This document shows positions 1 to 7,525 of a stretch of 64,000 nucleotides of DNA, in pieces. Where the stretch lies: NCBI GenBank assembly GCA_016200225.1, contig JACQFD010000017.1, positions 79,495 through 143,494 of the forward strand, in the 5' to 3' direction. Below the pieces are notes generated by a model that saw only the letters and a list, made by a program, of their open reading frames with translations, was not told where the DNA came from and did no database searches. The translations under genes and the position numbers were made by a program. Source of the stretch: Planctomycetota bacterium. Lineage in GTDB: Bacteria > Planctomycetota > UBA1135 > JACQFD01. Numbering within the stretch: the stretch's first letter is position 1; each line of letters opens with the position of its first letter.

Positions 1-159
1 GGACTGGCACGCGAAAATCGCGCGGAGCTGGTCGGTGTTGAGATCGAGTTTTTGTAGTCTTCGGACCACTTGATCCGAATTATCAAAACACGCGAGCGCG
101 GCGGGCGCGGCCGCGAGCAAAACGAGAACCGTGGTGCCGATGGCGAACAGTGGACGCAT
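1..159 (-). CDS. Secreted small protein, C-terminus beyond window (partial)
   Basis: Reading the minus strand from the ATG at 157-159 gives 53 residues that run off the window edge with no stop. Residues 1-23 are a clear signal peptide (MRPLFAIGTTVLVLLAAAPA followed by ALA), cleaved before CFDNSDQ. A GGAGG ribosome-binding site lies 8 nt upstream of the ATG. The mature start (VVRRLQKLDLNTDQLRAIFACQ) looks helical and weakly resembles LTxxQ-type periplasmic helical proteins, but too little is visible to name it. Export is well supported; function is unknown. Confidence 0.7.
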   Translation of the reverse strand, partial: MRPLFAIGTTVLVLLAAAPAALACFDNSDQVVRRLQKLDLNTDQLRAIFACQS

Positions 160-343
160 GGTTGCGAATCCTCCAAAAATGGTTTTGTGGCGTTGCATCG
201 CGCGCGGCCCGGCGCACGATGCATAAATGATAACGATCAACGCGCCGAAATGTACTCCACGGAATCTTCAGAATCCGAATAGCCACTGGAACCCTGCGCG
301 ATTTATTCGTTCGATTCGTCGGCCGTCCATGTAAAAAACAGGC

Positions 344-1552
344 GTGCGCATCCTCTTTCTCTGTCATCGCGTGCCGTTTCCGCCGAATCGCGGCGACCGG
401 ATCGCCACGCACCGAAGGTTGTTGCATCTCGCGAAATCGCACGAAGTTGTTTGTTTAACATTCGAAATGGAGGCCGCCGACGCCGAATCCGTCCGCGAAA
501 TCGAGAAACTCGGCGTCCGCGTCATTTCTGACACTTACCGGGAAACGGCGCGCCGCATCGCCGCGCTGCCGTGGCTGCTCGGCGACACGCCGCTCACGAA
601 TCGATGCTTCGCTTCACGCAAGCTCGCGCGCGCCGCGCGTGAATCGGTCGAACGTGGAGTCGATGCCATTGTTGCCTATTCTTCGTGCATGGCACAGTTC
701 GTCGAATTCGCGGACGCGCCGCGCGCCATGGAATTCGGCGACCTCGACTCCGAAAAATGGCGCCAATACGCCGCCGAATCGCGGGGCCCGATGCGGTTTG
801 TTTATGAACGCGAATCGCGCACATTATTAAACTACGAATCGCGCATCGCGCGCGCCTTCGACGTCTCGCTCGTCGTTTCGCGCGCCGAGGCGATCACGTT
901 CGCCGAACGCACGGGCGTGACGCCGCACATCTGCGGCAACGGCGTCGATTTGTTAAAATTCAGCCCAGGCCCGTCCGCGTCGCGCGTCACGGGATTGATC
1001 GTATTCACCGGAATCATGAATTATCGTCCGAACGTCGAGGGCTGCGCGCGCTTCGCAAAAGTAATATTACCAAAAATCCGCGAACGCGCGCCCGGCGCGC
1101 GATTCCGCATCGTCGGCGCGCAACCGTCGGCCGAAATTCTCGCGTTGCGCGGCGAGTTCGTCGAAGTGACCGGCGCCGTCCCCGAAACGGCCGACCACCT
1201 TCGGCAGGCATCGGTCGCGGTCGCGCCGTTGCGGCTCGGGCGCGGATTACAAAACAAAGTTCTCGAGGCGATGGCATGCGCGACGGCCGTCGTCGCCTCG
1301 CCCAACGCCTGCGCCGGCGTCGACGCGACACCCGGCCAACATTTGTTGCAGGCCGACAACGACGACGCGTTCGCGGAAAAAGTCGCCGCCCTATTGTTAG
1401 ATCCGGCGTCGGCGTCGGCGCTCGGCGAACGGGCGCGCGCGCGCGTCGAGGCCCGATACTCGTGGGAAGCGGCCCTCCGCGATTATGATGAAGCGATCGC
1501 GCTGGCGCTGTCCCGGCACCGATCGAAGAAGCAAACTCCGACGCGAAAATAA
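344..1552 (+). CDS. Glycosyltransferase, TIGR03087-like (GT4 family)
   Basis: Predicted 402-aa GT-B glycosyltransferase that moves a sugar from a nucleotide-sugar donor to a surface-glycan acceptor at the cytoplasmic membrane. The N-terminus MRILFLCHRVPFPPNRGDR is typical of the sugar transferases associated with PEP-CTERM/EpsH exopolysaccharide loci. The C-terminal Rossmann domain has the donor-binding segment GRGLQNKVLEAMACATAVVAS at about residues 304-324, with the family glutamate in it. The start is a GTG at 344 because no ATG lies near the conserved N-terminus. The next gene begins 14 nt downstream, so the two are probably cotranscribed. The family is clear; the sugar and acceptor are not. 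Confidence 0.85.
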   Translation: MRILFLCHRVPFPPNRGDRIATHRRLLHLAKSHEVVCLTFEMEAADAESVREIEKLGVRVISDTYRETARRIAALPWLLGDTPLTNRCFASRKLARAARESVERGVDAIVAYSSCMAQFVEFADAPRAMEFGDLDSEKWRQYAAESRGPMRFVYERESRTLLNYESRIARAFDVSLVVSRAEAITFAERTGVTPHICGNGVDLLKFSPGPSASRVTGLIVFTGIMNYRPNVEGCARFAKVILPKIRERAPGARFRIVGAQPSAEILALRGEFVEVTGAVPETADHLRQASVAVAPLRLGRGLQNKVLEAMACATAVVASPNACAGVDATPGQHLLQADNDDAFAEKVAALLLDPASASALGERARARVEARYSWEAALRDYDEAIALALSRHRSKKQTPTRK

Positions 1553-1566
1553 TATATATAATCTAT

Positions 1567-2475
1567 ATGATATTCACAAACTCCCGCGCATCGATTCTAA
1601 CGATTGCGCTTTTATTAGGAATCGCGGCGCCGCGCGGCGGCGACGACTCGCGCCCGGCGGCATCCGCGGTTGCATCCAATCAGGCGTCCAATCCGGCATC
1701 CGCGCCCGCGCCACAGATACTAAGAAAAGTTTTTGTCGTCGGCGCGAGCGCCTCGGCGGGGTTTTCGCTGAACGGACGAAAACATCCGCTGCTCCCCTGC
1801 ATCGACGCGGTCGTCCTCGGCGCGCACGAAAAATACGCATCCAACGCAACCGAGCTATTCTTTATGAACCCCGAGGCCACCGCCGAAAATCAGATCGACG
1901 AAGCGCTCGGCGCGAATGCCACATTAATCATCGGCGTCGATTATTTATTCTGGATGGGTTACGGGCTCGTCAAAAACGACGACGCGCGCCTCGCCATGCT
2001 CGAAAAAGCGCTGAAATTTCTCGAGGCGGCGAAATGCCCCGTGCTGATCAGCGAATTTCCCGACATGTCGCCCGCGATCGGCAAGATGTTAATGAAAGAA
2101 CAGGTGCCATCCAAAGAATCTTTGATTAAATTAAACGAACGCGTCCGCGAATGGGCCTCGAAGCATCCGAACGTCGTACTTGTTAATTTACCCAAATTCA
2201 TCGACCAACTCCGCTCCGGCGAAGAAGTCACTCTCCACGGCAATCGTTACGAAAAAGGCTCGACCCGGAAATTGTTACAAGCCGACGAACTCCATCCCAC
2301 CGCCGAAGGCACGGCGATTCTCGCACTGATCGCAATGGACGCGCTTTGCAACGCCAATAAGAGTATTCCCGACTCCGCGATCGAATGGAGCATTCCAAAA
2401 GTTCTCGAAAGAATGTCAGCGAATCGCGGACCATCAAAACCGGCATCGCAACCGGCGTCCGCTCCTTCAAGATAA
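1567..2475 (+). CDS. Secreted SGNH/GDSL-type hydrolase
   Basis: 302 aa with an N-terminal export signal (residues 1-22) and an Ala/Ser/Pro-rich linker to about residue 48. The SGNH fold starts at VFVVGASASAGFSL, where GAS replaces the classical GDS nucleophile block, with Ser as probable nucleophile. The C-terminal catalytic pair is DELHPTAEG (D and H about residues 244-247). The tail is a low-complexity Pro/Ala/Ser segment. It follows the glycosyltransferase gene by 14 nt, so a role in deacylating or modifying a surface polysaccharide is plausible but inferred. Repeat element A copy 1 follows the stop codon. Confidence 0.7.
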   Translation: MIFTNSRASILTIALLLGIAAPRGGDDSRPAASAVASNQASNPASAPAPQILRKVFVVGASASAGFSLNGRKHPLLPCIDAVVLGAHEKYASNATELFFMNPEATAENQIDEALGANATLIIGVDYLFWMGYGLVKNDDARLAMLEKALKFLEAAKCPVLISEFPDMSPAIGKMLMKEQVPSKESLIKLNERVREWASKHPNVVLVNLPKFIDQLRSGEEVTLHGNRYEKGSTRKLLQADELHPTAEGTAILALIAMDALCNANKSIPDSAIEWSIPKVLERMSANRGPSKPASQPASAPSR

Positions 2476-2521
2476 CTTCTGAGGCGTGCGCTCTTATTCT
2501 CAATCGTTAATGATAATTGTA

Positions 2522-2889
2522 TAATTACTGGCTAATAAACGCGGGGTGGGCTAGTAATAATAGCGTTTATGTGTCATGTGGCCACAATCTTCAACGGCGA
2601 GGCGATGTCGCGACGGGCGAGGTGGCCGAGAGCCGCGAAGCGGGCTCGGCCACTCGCCCGCCGACATGGCCGAGCAGCCGCGCTTTTATTAGCGAAGTGC
2701 TATCGTTAGTACTGGCGGGCGGCGGGTCCGTGGCGCTAGACAGCGGCGGCGAAGGCGACGCCCCGTCGTGTCGAGCGTGTGGTTAACGCTGGCGGGTTGG
2801 TCGCGACAGGGCGTGGCCGGAGCATCGCCGCTGCGACGCGCCGCGGAGCCCGCCGTCCGCTTTGACCTATTTGATATTATTAGTAATTA
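2522..2889 (+). repeat. Repeat family A, copy 1 (candidate structured RNA)
   Basis: This fills most of the 455-base gap between convergent genes. The conserved core starts at GTGTCATG (2571) and matches copies 2 and 3. Helices visible here: an outer AT-rich inverted repeat (2522-2529 with 2882-2889); a 6-bp helix ATGTCG (2605-2610) with CGACAT (2662-2667); inside it a 15-bp hairpin with one bulged G, GGGCGAG to CTCGCCC (2614-2659); and a long closing helix GCGGGCGGCGGGTCC (2715-2729) with 2845-2860. A TATAAT at 2520-2525 may be a promoter -10 box, but there is no good -35. The short ORFs inside are not conserved in their N-terminal halves. Confidence 0.85.
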
Positions 2890-2930
2890 AATACAAACTG
2901 AAGCGGACCCGTCCCACTTCCAATTAACTT

Positions 2931-4262
2931 CTACGGTATCTGAAACCGCAGCACGTTGCTTGTCGATAACTGAAATGGCGAAGGACTACAACCGACGGGC
3001 GTTCCGATGCCGTTCCATACAGATAGACCTTGAGCGTAGAATACAGATCCTGACAGCATTGGATTGTTAGGAATTGGCGCCGAGAGGTTCAGCGTGCCCG
3101 CGGTCAGAGTCGCGTCCATGGCGAACAGCGTCGTCGAAAGAGGATACATCCAAAGCCGGATCCCGATGCCGAATGGATCCGAATAATCGGGCATGATATA
3201 AGTATCGAACAGGACCGCGCCCAGCGGATTCGTTCCGGCGATATAACAGTTAATACTAAAATTCGGATTTCCAACGGTCGCGTCGCCATTCGTCACGAGA
3301 AAGAGGCTCCCGTAACATCCCGGCGTTCCAAAACCATAATTCGACAGGGACGACGAGCGAAGGCGGTTGTTCAGCCAGTCCGCGATCATGTCGCCGGTGA
3401 AAAAACTGCCTGTCGGATCCTCGATCGACGTGCCCGCCCATACTTCCGCGTCGATGCTACCGATCGCGTGAAGGGCCTCGCGCATGATCATGCCGAATAT
3501 GAGCGAATGAACATTCGTTTCCGGCGCGGGGAGCTGCGTCGAACTTGTAATCGTTGCGTCGCCGTCGTGGAGCGCCAGAAAAGATACATTTGCATTGATC
3601 ACGGACGCGGCGCCGGACGCGAGATAACGCGGCGACGCCGCCTGTTTTGTAGCGACTGGAATGCCGTCCCATTGGTGCTGCGTCGTGACGCCGAAATATT
3701 GCCAAATCGGACTGCCGTGGTCGCCGGGCTGCGGAACATATTTGTAATATTGCGAAGTGAAATCGCTCGGCCCGCGAATGGAAACGATGGCGCGCAGGCG
3801 GCTCGATTGTTGCAAAACGGGGTCGTTGCTGGAGGCGTTTCCGGCGTCCGGCGACATGCCGACCCACATGCCCAGGTGCGCGCCCGCCGACATTCCGATC
3901 GACGCAATATTGTTAGGATCAATATTCCATGCCTGCGCGTTCGCGCGAACGAACTGAACCGCGCGCTGGCAACTTAAATTCTGCACAGGATACAAATCCG
4001 CGGGCGCCAGCGGATAATTAATCGAAACAATTGTAATTCCGCGGCTGTAAATTTTCTCGATCGCGCCGCCATAATCCGAAAACGAACTTTTCGCTCCGCT
4101 CGACCACCCGCCGGGATGGATCTCGATCACCGCCGGCGTCGGCGTCGGAGATGGCGCCATATAGACGTCCAACTTCTCGAGCGGTTTCGATCCGTAGGGA
4201 ACATCTGTAAAGTTGGGAGTTATCGCCTGCAGGAGAAACAAGGCGAACGCGGCGGCGGGCAT
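2931..4262 (-). CDS. Secreted alpha/beta-hydrolase (BD-FAE-like esterase) with extra C-terminal domain
   Basis: 443 aa. A short signal sequence (MPAAAFALFLLQA) precedes an alpha/beta-hydrolase domain of about 300 residues. The oxyanion motif is EIHPGGW (about residue 49) and the nucleophile elbow is GMSAGAH (about residues 123-129). The family is carboxylesterase/BD-FAE, hydrolysing ester side chains of glycans or other esters outside the cytoplasm. The last 115 or so residues (from FGTPGCYGSLFLV) form a beta-rich domain ending in FYAQGLSVWN, like C-terminal sorting or adhesion modules on planctomycete exoproteins; that comparison is from memory. It converges on repeat A copy 1. Confidence 0.75.
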   Translation of the reverse strand: MPAAAFALFLLQAITPNFTDVPYGSKPLEKLDVYMAPSPTPTPAVIEIHPGGWSSGAKSSFSDYGGAIEKIYSRGITIVSINYPLAPADLYPVQNLSCQRAVQFVRANAQAWNIDPNNIASIGMSAGAHLGMWVGMSPDAGNASSNDPVLQQSSRLRAIVSIRGPSDFTSQYYKYVPQPGDHGSPIWQYFGVTTQHQWDGIPVATKQAASPRYLASGAASVINANVSFLALHDGDATITSSTQLPAPETNVHSLIFGMIMREALHAIGSIDAEVWAGTSIEDPTGSFFTGDMIADWLNNRLRSSSLSNYGFGTPGCYGSLFLVTNGDATVGNPNFSINCYIAGTNPLGAVLFDTYIMPDYSDPFGIGIRLWMYPLSTTLFAMDATLTAGTLNLSAPIPNNPMLSGSVFYAQGLSVWNGIGTPVGCSPSPFQLSTSNVLRFQIP

Positions 4263-4378
4263 GCGATTGAAGTTACGCGCGGACCGGGGATTTCGTCAAA
4301 GTTAATGCGTCCCATGCCGACATTTTCGATCCCCCGTCGGAGTAGTCGCCCGGCGCGCGGGAGCCCCGCGCAAAACGC

Positions 4379-5884
4379 CTATCGTGTCGTCAGCGTTTGC
4401 GATACGGCGGCGTAGTCCTGTAGCTGGGCCACGCCGGGACCGATTCCGAACCAAAGGGTCCCGAATGCCAGCAGCACAAGGAGGCCCGCCAGCATGGGCG
4501 AAGGCGTCACTGTCTTGAACCGGCCCTCGTCGGGGTCTCGCAGGTACATGGCCTTCGCGATGCGGAAATAATAAAAAAGCGAAATCGCCGTGTTCAAACC
4601 GGCGACGACCGCGAGCCATTGATAACCGTTGCGGATGGCGGCGACAAATAAGTTATATTTTCCCACAAATCCGGACGTCGGAGGGAGGCCGACGAGCGCG
4701 ACGAGGAATATAATAAATGTCACGCCGACGACCGGAGCGCGCCAGCCGAGTCCGCGCAGGTCGTCGATTTCCTCGCCGCTGGTCGTATTTGCAAAATAAA
4801 TCACCGCGCCGAACGCGCCGAGATTCATAAAATAATACGCGACAAGATAGAACAAAACCGATTTGAAGCCTTCGTCGTTCATCGTCGCGACGCCCATTAA
4901 TATATAACCGGCGTGCGCGATCGACGAATAGGCGAGCATGCGCTTTAAATTAGTTTGTTGCAGCGCCGCCAGATTTCCGAGCGTCATCGTGACCGCCGCG
5001 AGCAGCGCGACGAGATGTCCGATTTTGACGCCGTAGCCCATCATCGCCTCGTTGCCCGGCAGGTTGGGATCGACGAGAAAGCCGGCCGAAAGGAATCTTA
5101 ACATTGCCGCGAATCCCGAACCTTTCGACGCGACCGCAAGAAACGTCGTCACGGGCGTCGGCGCGCCTTCATACACATCGGGCGTCCAGAAATGGAACGG
5201 TGCGATCGAAATTTTATAAGCAAAACCCGCGAAACACATCGCGACCGCGATCGAAATCGGCACGTAGCCGGACGGTCCCGCTTCGAACTGCGCTCGTAAC
5301 AGTTGTTTTTCGCTGATTTCGAGAAGATCGAGCGATCCGGTGAGGCCGTAGATCAGCGTGAAACCGTAGAGCATCACGCCCGACGCGACGGCGCCGAAAA
5401 TAACATATTTCAGCGCGGCCTCGCCCGAGCGGCGGTTGCCTTTGTAATAGCCGGTGAGGACGTACGAGGAGATCGATAATAATTCGAGCCCCAGAAACAT
5501 CATTAACAAATGATACGTCGACGCTAGGAAGAACGCGCCGAGGCCCGCGCACAACAATATGAAATAGAACTCGCTGAATCCCTCGCGACGCGTTCGTTTG
5601 CCGAGCAGCGTGAACAAGACGACGAATATCAACGATCCGACGGCGAAGAGTTTGAACAGCGTCGCGAAACGGTCGACCGCGACGCAGCCGAGCACGTGTC
5701 CCGGCGGCGGCGTCTGGCCGTATTGTTGTAAAAGGAAGTACCCGGTCGCGAGGAGCCCCATCAGGCTGAACGCGCCGACGAGCACCGACTCGCGAAACAA
5801 CAAATCGACGAGCAAGGCGGCGCACGCGAACGCCGTCAGGCAGAGTTCGGGCCGGATCCAGAAGGGATTTGTAATATCGGGCAT
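4379..5884 (-). CDS. nuoN: NADH-quinone oxidoreductase subunit N
   Basis: 501-aa antiporter-like membrane subunit of respiratory complex I, the last gene of the nuo operon. It is predicted to have about 14 transmembrane helices and one proton-translocating half-channel module. Recognisable family blocks include YHLLMMFLGLELLSISSYVLTGYYK, where E and K are the conserved antiporter residues, KISIAPFHFWTPDVYEGAPTPVTTFL, and LKRMLAYSSIAHAGYILMG. Length fits the family. It starts with ATG 23 nt after nuoM ends. No T-run terminator is evident downstream; a GC-rich hairpin lies just past the stop. Confidence 0.95.
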   Translation of the reverse strand: MPDITNPFWIRPELCLTAFACAALLVDLLFRESVLVGAFSLMGLLATGYFLLQQYGQTPPPGHVLGCVAVDRFATLFKLFAVGSLIFVVLFTLLGKRTRREGFSEFYFILLCAGLGAFFLASTYHLLMMFLGLELLSISSYVLTGYYKGNRRSGEAALKYVIFGAVASGVMLYGFTLIYGLTGSLDLLEISEKQLLRAQFEAGPSGYVPISIAVAMCFAGFAYKISIAPFHFWTPDVYEGAPTPVTTFLAVASKGSGFAAMLRFLSAGFLVDPNLPGNEAMMGYGVKIGHLVALLAAVTMTLGNLAALQQTNLKRMLAYSSIAHAGYILMGVATMNDEGFKSVLFYLVAYYFMNLGAFGAVIYFANTTSGEEIDDLRGLGWRAPVVGVTFIIFLVALVGLPPTSGFVGKYNLFVAAIRNGYQWLAVVAGLNTAISLFYYFRIAKAMYLRDPDEGRFKTVTPSPMLAGLLVLLAFGTLWFGIGPGVAQLQDYAAVSQTLTTR

Positions 5885-5907
5885 CGGGTTCTAAGGCTGA
5901 CGGAAAA

Positions 5908-7467
5908 CTAATGAAGTCCCGGGAACATCGCGAGATAACTCTTCACGGCCGGCGCGAGAATATTAATAAGCATGGCCGGCGCGACGCCGAACACGATGCA
6001 GAGCGCCGCGAACGGAGCCTGGCAGAAGATCTCGCGTGCGGAAATGTCGGGCAGTTTTGCATATTTCGGATTGAGCGGGCCGAGGAAGACGCGCTGAATC
6101 GTCCATAACAAAAACGCGGCGGTCATGAGCACGCCGAGACCCGAAATGATTGTTAATGTCGGGTACGGACCGAACGATCCGAGCAGCGTCATCGCCTCGC
6201 TCCAGAATCCCGCGAGACCCGGCAGGCCGAGCGCCGCGAAGAATCCGAGCGTCGTCCATCCGCCGTAGCGCGGCATCTGCGTCATGAGGCCGCCGAAACC
6301 GTTCAAATCGCGGTGGTGCGCGCGATCGTAAAGTACGCCCACAATTAAAAAGAGCATCGCCGAGCTCGTGCCGTGGTTGAACATTTGTAATGTCGCGCCC
6401 TTCAATCCCATGTCGGTCATCGATGCCGCGCCGAGCAACACGTAACCCATGTGCGAGACGGACGAATAGGCGACGAGTTTCTTAAAATCCGTCTGTCCCA
6501 TGGCGACGTACGCGCCATAGACAATGTTAATGGTTCCGAGGACCGCGAGAAAATCGCGATACTTCATAAACGACTCGGGCGCAATCGGAAATCCGATTCG
6601 CAACATACCATATCCGCCCAATTTTAACAAAATTCCGGCGAGGATGACCGAGATCGGCGTCGGCGCCTCCACGTGGGCGTCCGGAAGCCACGTGTGGAAC
6701 GGAAAGACGGGAACTTTGATCGCGAATGCGATAAAGAAAAACCAGAATATCCAATCCTGAAACGGCAGGCCGAGCAGCATGCCGTTCGCCGTCAGCACTT
6801 GCGGATTGATATTTTTCGTCCGCGCGAGTTCGAGCAATCCCGCGACATTATTACCATTGACGTCGAGGTAGCTCTGGATGTTAAATCGGCCCGTGATGAT
6901 ATAAATCGCGACAATCGCGACGAGCATCAGGACCGATCCGGCAAGCGTATACAAAAAGAATTTGATGGCGGCGTATTCGCGCCGCGGACCGCCCCAGATT
7001 CCGATGAGAAAATACATCGGAAGCAACATGATTTCCCAGAACACGTAGAAAAGAAACATGTCGAGCGATACAAACGTTCCGTTGATGCCGATTTCGAGCA
7101 GCAACAGAAGCGCGAAATAACCTTTCAATCCGCGTTCGATGTTCCACGACGCGAAGACGCCGATGAATAACAGTAAACACGTCAGCGCGACGAGCGGCAT
7201 CGACAGGCCGTCGACGCCGACGAAATACTGCACGACGAAGTTGCCGGCCTGTATCCACGGCGCGCGCTCGATCAGTTGCATTCGTTCGGAGGCGCCGTCA
7301 AAGCCCCAAAACCACATATAAAGAGACAAGCCGAGCGGAACGGCCGACGCGACAATCGCGACGAGCCGTATCAATTGTTTCTGCGCCGAAGGCAGGCACA
7401 TGATCGCGAGAATCCCGACGAGCGGGAAAAACGTGATCCAGGACAACAGATTCGAAGCTACGTTCAT
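5908..7467 (-). CDS. nuoM: NADH-quinone oxidoreductase subunit M
   Basis: 519-aa antiporter-like subunit of complex I. The start was placed at the ATG at 7467 (MNVASNLLSWITFFPLVG) because the open frame upstream overlaps nuoL and has no membrane character. Family blocks are LLLEIGINGTFVSLDMFLFYVFWEIMLLPMYFLIGIWG with the conserved glutamates, KVPVFPFHTWLPDAHVEAPTPISVILAG, and KKLVAYSSVSHMGYVLLGA. It pumps protons with NuoL and NuoN. A 58-nt gap separates it from nuoL, the widest gap in the distal half of the operon. Confidence 0.95.
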   Translation of the reverse strand: MNVASNLLSWITFFPLVGILAIMCLPSAQKQLIRLVAIVASAVPLGLSLYMWFWGFDGASERMQLIERAPWIQAGNFVVQYFVGVDGLSMPLVALTCLLLFIGVFASWNIERGLKGYFALLLLLEIGINGTFVSLDMFLFYVFWEIMLLPMYFLIGIWGGPRREYAAIKFFLYTLAGSVLMLVAIVAIYIITGRFNIQSYLDVNGNNVAGLLELARTKNINPQVLTANGMLLGLPFQDWIFWFFFIAFAIKVPVFPFHTWLPDAHVEAPTPISVILAGILLKLGGYGMLRIGFPIAPESFMKYRDFLAVLGTINIVYGAYVAMGQTDFKKLVAYSSVSHMGYVLLGAASMTDMGLKGATLQMFNHGTSSAMLFLIVGVLYDRAHHRDLNGFGGLMTQMPRYGGWTTLGFFAALGLPGLAGFWSEAMTLLGSFGPYPTLTIISGLGVLMTAAFLLWTIQRVFLGPLNPKYAKLPDISAREIFCQAPFAALCIVFGVAPAMLINILAPAVKSYLAMFPGLH

Positions 7468-7525
7468 GAGGGGCTCAAAATCTACAAATAATGATGAATA
7501 GTTGTTCTGTAAGGAGCTTTCGAAA

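Noticed and set aside
2517..2786. An 89-aa open frame in repeat A copy 1, and the 77-aa frame at 40039-40272 in copy 2, share a C-terminal GGGSVA-DSGGEGDAPS segment.
   Set aside because: The shared part lies in the DNA core that is conserved in every frame. Differences include amino-acid changes (Leu/Pro, Cys/Arg), and the N-terminal halves are unrelated, while base pairing is preserved.
3468..3977. 169-aa plus-strand frame opposite the esterase gene.
   Set aside because: Arg/Ala-rich shadow of the conserved esterase on the other strand.
6673..7170. 165-aa plus-strand frame opposite nuoM.
   Set aside because: It is antisense to a strongly conserved gene, has the Arg/Asp/Glu-rich composition of a shadow frame and no family resemblance.
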